The position numbers were made by a program, and so were the translations under genes. From Bacteroidales bacterium (lineage in GTDB: Bacteria > Bacteroidota > Bacteroidia > Bacteroidales > Dysgonomonadaceae), in assembly GCA_012728155.1 (NCBI GenBank), contig JAAYFR010000296.1, positions 1-22,445 on the forward strand: a stretch of 22,445 nt of DNA, written 5' to 3'. Numbering within the stretch: position 1 is the first letter of the stretch; every line of letters starts with the position of its first letter. The notes beneath the pieces were generated by a model. That model made no database searches, was not told the DNA's origin, and worked only from the letters and a program-made list of their open reading frames with translations. This document shows positions 18,996 through 22,445 of the stretch, piece by piece.

Positions 18996-19039
18996 AAGAA
19001 GATGTTTAGGAGACGTCTTCTCTTTCTAAGTATCTTCTT
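18996..19039 (+). promoter_or_regulatory. Leader hairpin ahead of the oxidoreductase gene
   Basis: Bases 18996-19009 pair with 19026-19039 over 14 positions with two G-U wobbles; the loop (19010-19025) can itself pair GAGA with TCTC and contains the palindrome AGACGTCT. The hairpin is followed by CTTCTTTTAAA and ends 19 bases before the ATG at 19059. It could be a second terminator, an attenuator, or a transcript-stabilising structure. Pairing is seen in the sequence; the role is inferred. Confidence 0.4.
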
Positions 19040-19058
19040 CTTCTTTTAAATCATATAT

Positions 19059-20399
19059 ATGCAGAACAGACGAAACTTTCTAAAAAAAATGGCGATCGGC
19101 ACTGTAGCCATTCATTCAACTCCCTCATTGCTCTCAGCAGCAGGGAGCAAGTGGAGTAATGAGGTGAAAAAATCGGTATCTCCCAATTCTTTTGTCAACA
19201 TCGCCCTGATAGGCAAGGGAGGTATGGGAACTTCTGATACCAACACTTCTTTGTCGGTTGACGGGGTGAAGATTGTCGGGGTATGTGACCTATACGATAA
19301 GCGCTTGAAGGATGCCAAGGCAGAATGGGGAAATGAGCTTTTCGTTACAAAAGATTATAGGGAAATTCTTTCACGGAAGGATGTAGATGCGGTAATCATC
19401 GCCACACCCGACCATTGGCATCAGCCGATAGCCATTGAAGCAATGAATGCCGGCAAACATGTCTATTGTGAAAAACCGGTCATTCATAAATTGGGTGAGG
19501 GAAAAGCCCTGATCGAAGCACAGAAAAAAAGCGGAGTGTTGTTTCAGACGGGCAGCCAGGGTATGGCTTCGTTAGGAAACAGGGCAGCCCGGTTATTGGT
19601 CCAACAGGGAGTTATCGGAGCGGTTAATTTTGTTGATGGGCAATTTACGGCGGCGCCGGGCAGATTGAATTCTTTTACTGCTCCTGATGATGCCTCGGAA
19701 GAGACAATCTGGTGGGAGCGTTTCCTGGGAAACGCGCCTAAAATAGCTTTCAACCCCCAGCATTTCTTCGTATGGAGAAACTGGAAGGATTATGGTACGG
19801 GCATAGCTGGAGATCTCTTTGTGCATGTCCTCTCCAGCATTCATTATATCATGGATGCAATAGGGCCGGAAAAGGTATATACTACCGGAGGAATACGTTA
19901 TTATACCGATGGTTTACGCGATACGCCTGACGTTATGCTGGGATATTTCGATTATCCGAACAGGAATAATTTAGGAGCTTTTACAGTACAGTTGGGCGCC
20001 AATTATGTGGACGGAGTGTCAAAAAAATGGGGTAGCATGGATTTCCGGATTGTCGGTTCCAAAGGGTCGTTGGACGTTGGTTGGGACAACGTTGTCCTGA
20101 AGACGATGGAAGATGTTGACCCGCATGATTTGAAGGTATTGGAACAGTTGGGACAAGGGATGAAAAGCCCTGAAAAGGTCTCTTCCCGCGAGTATCTGTT
20201 TTCGGTGAAAGAGGGATACAAAGGAGGCCATTATGACCATCATTTCAATTTTATCGACGGTATCAGAAATGACAAGCCTTTGACTGCAGATGTTCTTTTT
20301 GCTGTCCGCACAGCTGCGCCGGCACTGTTAAGCTATGAAAGCTATTTGCAAGATAAAGCAATCAGATGGGATGCCCAAAACCTAAAAATAAAAAAATAA
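19059..20399 (+). CDS. Tat-exported Gfo/Idh/MocA-family NAD(P)-dependent oxidoreductase
   Basis: A 446-residue oxidoreductase likely to act on a sugar or glycoside, probably oxidising the C3 hydroxyl given its DUF1080 neighbour. The N-terminus MQNRRNFLKKMAIGTVAIHS carries a twin-arginine motif (Arg4-Arg5) and a hydrophobic segment, so it should be exported folded with its cofactor. The Rossmann fold starts at NIALIGKGGMG (Gly52-Gly57), with VGVCDLYDKR at the second strand end and IATPDHWH (His119, His121). CEKPV (Glu138-Lys139-Pro140) is the family's signature with the catalytic-domain lysine. The C-terminal half (about 170-446) is the alpha/beta substrate-binding domain. It follows the sus-like operon terminator by about 140 bases, and its stop overlaps the next gene's start by one base (TAATG at 20397-20401), indicating translational coupling. 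Substrate and exact reaction are inferred only from context. Confidence 0.9.
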   Translation: MQNRRNFLKKMAIGTVAIHSTPSLLSAAGSKWSNEVKKSVSPNSFVNIALIGKGGMGTSDTNTSLSVDGVKIVGVCDLYDKRLKDAKAEWGNELFVTKDYREILSRKDVDAVIIATPDHWHQPIAIEAMNAGKHVYCEKPVIHKLGEGKALIEAQKKSGVLFQTGSQGMASLGNRAARLLVQQGVIGAVNFVDGQFTAAPGRLNSFTAPDDASEETIWWERFLGNAPKIAFNPQHFFVWRNWKDYGTGIAGDLFVHVLSSIHYIMDAIGPEKVYTTGGIRYYTDGLRDTPDVMLGYFDYPNRNNLGAFTVQLGANYVDGVSKKWGSMDFRIVGSKGSLDVGWDNVVLKTMEDVDPHDLKVLEQLGQGMKSPEKVSSREYLFSVKEGYKGGHYDHHFNFIDGIRNDKPLTADVLFAVRTAAPALLSYESYLQDKAIRWDAQNLKIKK

Positions 20400-21112
20400 T
20401 GAAGAGAAAATATGGAGCGCTTATTGTCACTTTTTTACTGATAGCTACCTCTTGCCATCTCTCCAAAGAGAGTCAGGTCACACAGACAAGTGATAAAGAG
20501 GGTACGTTCCGGCTATCGAAAGAAGAAAGAAAAGAGGGGTACAAGATCCTTTTTGATGGTACATCCATGTCGCAATGGACAAGTAATACGGATGAATATG
20601 TCCTGGAAAACGGTTGTATTGTCATGTACCCCAAAAATGGACATGGGAATCTATATACGAAACAGGAGTTTGATAATTTTATTTTGCGTTTTGAGTTTTT
20701 ATTGACGCCTGAAGCCAATAACGGTTTAGGAATACGACATAAGATGATCACCGCGCAAAGCGGATACGATGGAATGGAATTGCAGATATTGGATAATGAG
20801 GCGCCTATCTATCAAGATTTAAAACCTTATCAGTACCATGGATCGGTATATGGCTGGATACCCGCAAAACGGGGTTTCCTGAAACCCGCAGGAGAGTGGA
20901 ATTACCAGGAGGTAGTGGCGGATGGCGATCATATTAAGGTTATCCTTAATGGAACGGTTATTGTGGACGGCAACTTAAGGGAAGCTACAAAAGGAACTCC
21001 TGCCGATAAAATACCGGCTACCTTATTTTACGAAAAAGGTCATATCGCTTTTTTAGGGCATAATTCTGTGGTTAAATTCAAAAATATCCGGGTAAGAGAA
21101 TTGAAAAAATAA
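20399..21112 (+). CDS. DUF1080 (3-keto-disaccharide hydrolase family) lipoprotein
   Basis: A 237-residue predicted lipoprotein of the DUF1080 family, a concanavalin-like beta-sandwich whose characterised members cleave 3-keto-glycosides. The ATG at 20399 is chosen because it overlaps the upstream stop codon and starts a lipoprotein signal peptide (LLIATSC, Cys19); a frame start at 20366 lies inside the oxidoreductase gene. Family motifs are clear: GYKILFDGTSMSQW, FDNFILRFEFLLTPEANNGLGIRH, the signature GMELQILD, then YGWIPAKRGFLKPAGEWNYQEV and a terminal KFKNIRVRELKK. The usual DUF1080 length is covered completely. Coupling to the Gfo/Idh/MocA gene implies the oxidoreductase makes a 3-keto substrate that this enzyme cleaves, in the periplasm. 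Whether it works by hydrolysis or by elimination cannot be told from the sequence. Confidence 0.9.
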   Translation: MKRKYGALIVTFLLIATSCHLSKESQVTQTSDKEGTFRLSKEERKEGYKILFDGTSMSQWTSNTDEYVLENGCIVMYPKNGHGNLYTKQEFDNFILRFEFLLTPEANNGLGIRHKMITAQSGYDGMELQILDNEAPIYQDLKPYQYHGSVYGWIPAKRGFLKPAGEWNYQEVVADGDHIKVILNGTVIVDGNLREATKGTPADKIPATLFYEKGHIAFLGHNSVVKFKNIRVRELKK

Positions 21113-21162
21113 CCATCCATATTTGCGCCCAGGCTTCATGCATGGTGGAGTGTGAACCGTCG

Positions 21163-22050
21163 TTATCGTTTTTCCCTCCATATCTGCCACGAATTAACCA
21201 AATTCTGCCACAATACATACATTCCCGGTCCAAGTGTGGCAAGAGGATTCAGGTAAGTTTGTGTGAGCCAGATGGCAAGTACGGTGTTTTTCTGTCCCAG
21301 GCTTTGTCCTCCGGCGACGGTTTGTCCAAAATGGCGACCGATCTTTCTTCCGAAATAAAACTGCAAGAGGCAGATAACCAGTGATACGGTGGCGATGATA
21401 ATTTCAATCCGATAATGGGCACTACCTTGCATATGTACATAAGAGGTGATATTTCCAATTACAATGGTAAGGGCGATCGCCCAGAGGTAGAAAGAGACAA
21501 TCTGCGCCGATTGGATTTTCTTGTGTATCCGGGGTGTCGTTTTTCTTAGTAGTAGTGCCAGTAAGAATGGGAGTACAAGAATGGGAATGACACTACGGAA
21601 AATATGCCAGAAGGAGGCCGCCAATGAGATAGTGTTGTCGCTTTTTCCTACTAGTGAAAGGAAAAGCGGGGCTATAAGTGCTACCGAGAGATTACTAATG
21701 ATAGCGTAGGCTGCTGTTGCCGCAATACTACCTCCCAATATCCCGGTAACGACGGGTGCTGAGGTAGCAGTAGCTGTCAGCATGCAGATCATTGCCGCCT
21801 GGGCGAGGGTCTCATTAAATGGTCGAAGGGCCAGATAGATGATCGCACTCCCCACATATTGGATAGCAAGAAGGATGTAATGAAATTTGGAGAACCTGAT
21901 ATCGCTCCATCTCACCCGGCAATAGGTGATAAAGAGCATCATTGCGAGCAGGTAAGGAATGGCGGGAGAAAATACCGCCAATTGCCGGTGAAATGCAATT
22001 CCTGCCACCATCGCGATGGGAAGCAGGTATTTCTCTAAATATTTTTGCAT
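21163..22050 (-). CDS. Bile acid:sodium symporter-family (BASS) membrane transporter
   Basis: A 295-residue integral inner-membrane protein with eight to ten hydrophobic segments and almost no soluble domain, matching the bile acid:sodium symporter family in length. Recognisable points are TATATSAPVVTGILGGS in the middle, at the position of the first discontinuous helix, and the C-terminal GQKNTVLAIWLTQTYLNPLATLGPGMYVLWQNLVNS, a characteristic motif of the prokaryotic branch. The family includes transporters of organic acids and other small anions; a bile-acid substrate should not be assumed. It is convergent with the DUF1080 gene (50-base gap) and lies 66 bases downstream of the alpha/beta hydrolase gene on the same strand, so these two may share a transcript. 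Confidence 0.85.
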   Translation of the reverse strand: MQKYLEKYLLPIAMVAGIAFHRQLAVFSPAIPYLLAMMLFITYCRVRWSDIRFSKFHYILLAIQYVGSAIIYLALRPFNETLAQAAMICMLTATATSAPVVTGILGGSIAATAAYAIISNLSVALIAPLFLSLVGKSDNTISLAASFWHIFRSVIPILVLPFLLALLLRKTTPRIHKKIQSAQIVSFYLWAIALTIVIGNITSYVHMQGSAHYRIEIIIATVSLVICLLQFYFGRKIGRHFGQTVAGGQSLGQKNTVLAIWLTQTYLNPLATLGPGMYVLWQNLVNSWQIWREKR

Positions 22051-22062
22051 ATATTTTTAATC

Positions 22063-22086
22063 AGAACCAAGAATCAAGAACCAAGA
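22063..22086. repeat. Short direct repeat (AGAACCAAGA, two copies)
   Basis: AGAACCAAGA occurs at 22063-22072 and again at 22077-22086, 14 bases apart, linked by ATCA, in the 66-base gap between the transporter and hydrolase genes. It may be a minimal example of a simple intergenic repeat or a binding-site pair. Confidence 0.55.
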
Positions 22087-22116
22087 CTATTTTCTTTCGG
22101 CCTCGTACAATCTATT

Positions 22117-22445
22117 TTAATTATAATAGTTCCCCGGCGTGGTGGAACTATCCGATTTGCGGAGCAGATCCTTGATGTTGGTATCGGTCATCCACTGTTT
22201 GCCATTGAGCACCCAATCGTTGATGAACTGTTCGATCTCAGGGAGAAATTCCTGCATCGGATATTCCGAAACCTCATGACCGATATCTTCTATGCTGTAG
22301 AACAGATAAGGATATTGTTCGCTCTTGAACTTTTTTGCCAACGGTTTCGAACCAAACATACCCAGTTTGAAAAAACGGGTCTTATTGTAAGGTACCAGTT
22401 TATCGGCACTTCCGTGAAAAAAGAGGGTGGGGGCAGGAGGTTGTG
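22117..22445 (-). CDS. Alpha/beta hydrolase, C-terminal part (5' end outside window)
   Basis: The last 109 residues or so of an alpha/beta hydrolase (esterase or peptidase type). The frame is open to the window edge; the internal ATG at 22359 is not the start. Visible are PTLFFHGSADKLVPY, which contains the acid residue of the catalytic triad (Asp in GSADKLVP), and IEDIGHEVS, which holds the catalytic His. The nucleophile elbow with Ser lies in the missing N-terminal part. The C-terminal tail (EQFINDWVLNGKQW and onward) is polar. Its substrate cannot be told. It would be transcribed ahead of the BASS transporter gene. Confidence 0.83.
   Translation of the reverse strand, partial: QPPAPTLFFHGSADKLVPYNKTRFFKLGMFGSKPLAKKFKSEQYPYLFYSIEDIGHEVSEYPMQEFLPEIEQFINDWVLNGKQWMTDTNIKDLLRKSDSSTTPGNYYN

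Noticed and set aside
1..22445. CRISPR array, tRNA/rRNA genes, insertion sequences, phage or conjugative genes
   Set aside because: No regularly spaced repeats, transposase or integrase motifs, terminal inverted repeats, or clover-leaf-like segments were found on reading both strands.

Overview
The window looks like a chromosomal piece from a member of the Bacteroidota, most likely the order Bacteroidales. The signs are a SusC/SusD pair with companion lipoproteins, a fused CcsB-CcsA cytochrome c assembly protein, an alpha-2-macroglobulin carrying a SusC-type plug domain, many lipoproteins with short Cys-terminated signal peptides, and weak or absent Shine-Dalgarno sequences. Genus is not decided by what I can see.

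Layout. (1) 1-645: the 3' part of a TIM-barrel sugar phosphate isomerase/epimerase, closed by a strong terminator at 685-725. (2) 804-3266: a fused CcsBA haem export and cytochrome c synthesis protein, with its own Bacteroidetes-type -7 box overlapped by a palindromic operator-like site. (3) 3283-9339, minus strand: a very large alpha-2-macroglobulin-like protein with an intact thioester-type motif and an inserted carboxypeptidase-regulatory plus TonB-plug module. (4) 9340-9785: a 446-base divergent intergenic region. (5) 9786-18873: a polysaccharide-utilization-like operon in the order TIG/NHL lipoprotein, SusC, SusD, DUF1735/DUF4361 lipoprotein, Ig-like (Big_2) lipoprotein, ending in a textbook terminator. 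SusC is broken by one in-frame TAA. (6) 19059-21112: a Tat-exported Gfo/Idh/MocA oxidoreductase whose stop codon overlaps the start of a DUF1080 (3-keto-glycoside hydrolase/lyase family) lipoprotein. (7) 21163-22445, minus strand: a bile acid:sodium symporter-family transporter and the C-terminal end of an alpha/beta hydrolase that runs off the window.

Working together. Block 5 encodes the outer-membrane capture and import apparatus for a glycan or glycoside, but contains no recognisable glycoside hydrolase, lyase or esterase. Directly downstream are the two enzyme types that in Bacteroides thetaiotaomicron take part in oxidative, non-hydrolytic cleavage of glycosides (a 3-dehydrogenase and a DUF1080 protein). 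I infer that this locus may import or bind a glycoside and cleave it by 3-oxidation followed by elimination or hydrolysis. The isomerase at the left edge belongs to a family also used in that chemistry, but it is separated by over 18 kb and is probably part of another operon. The nonsense codon in SusC raises the question of whether this uptake system is functional in the sequenced strain.
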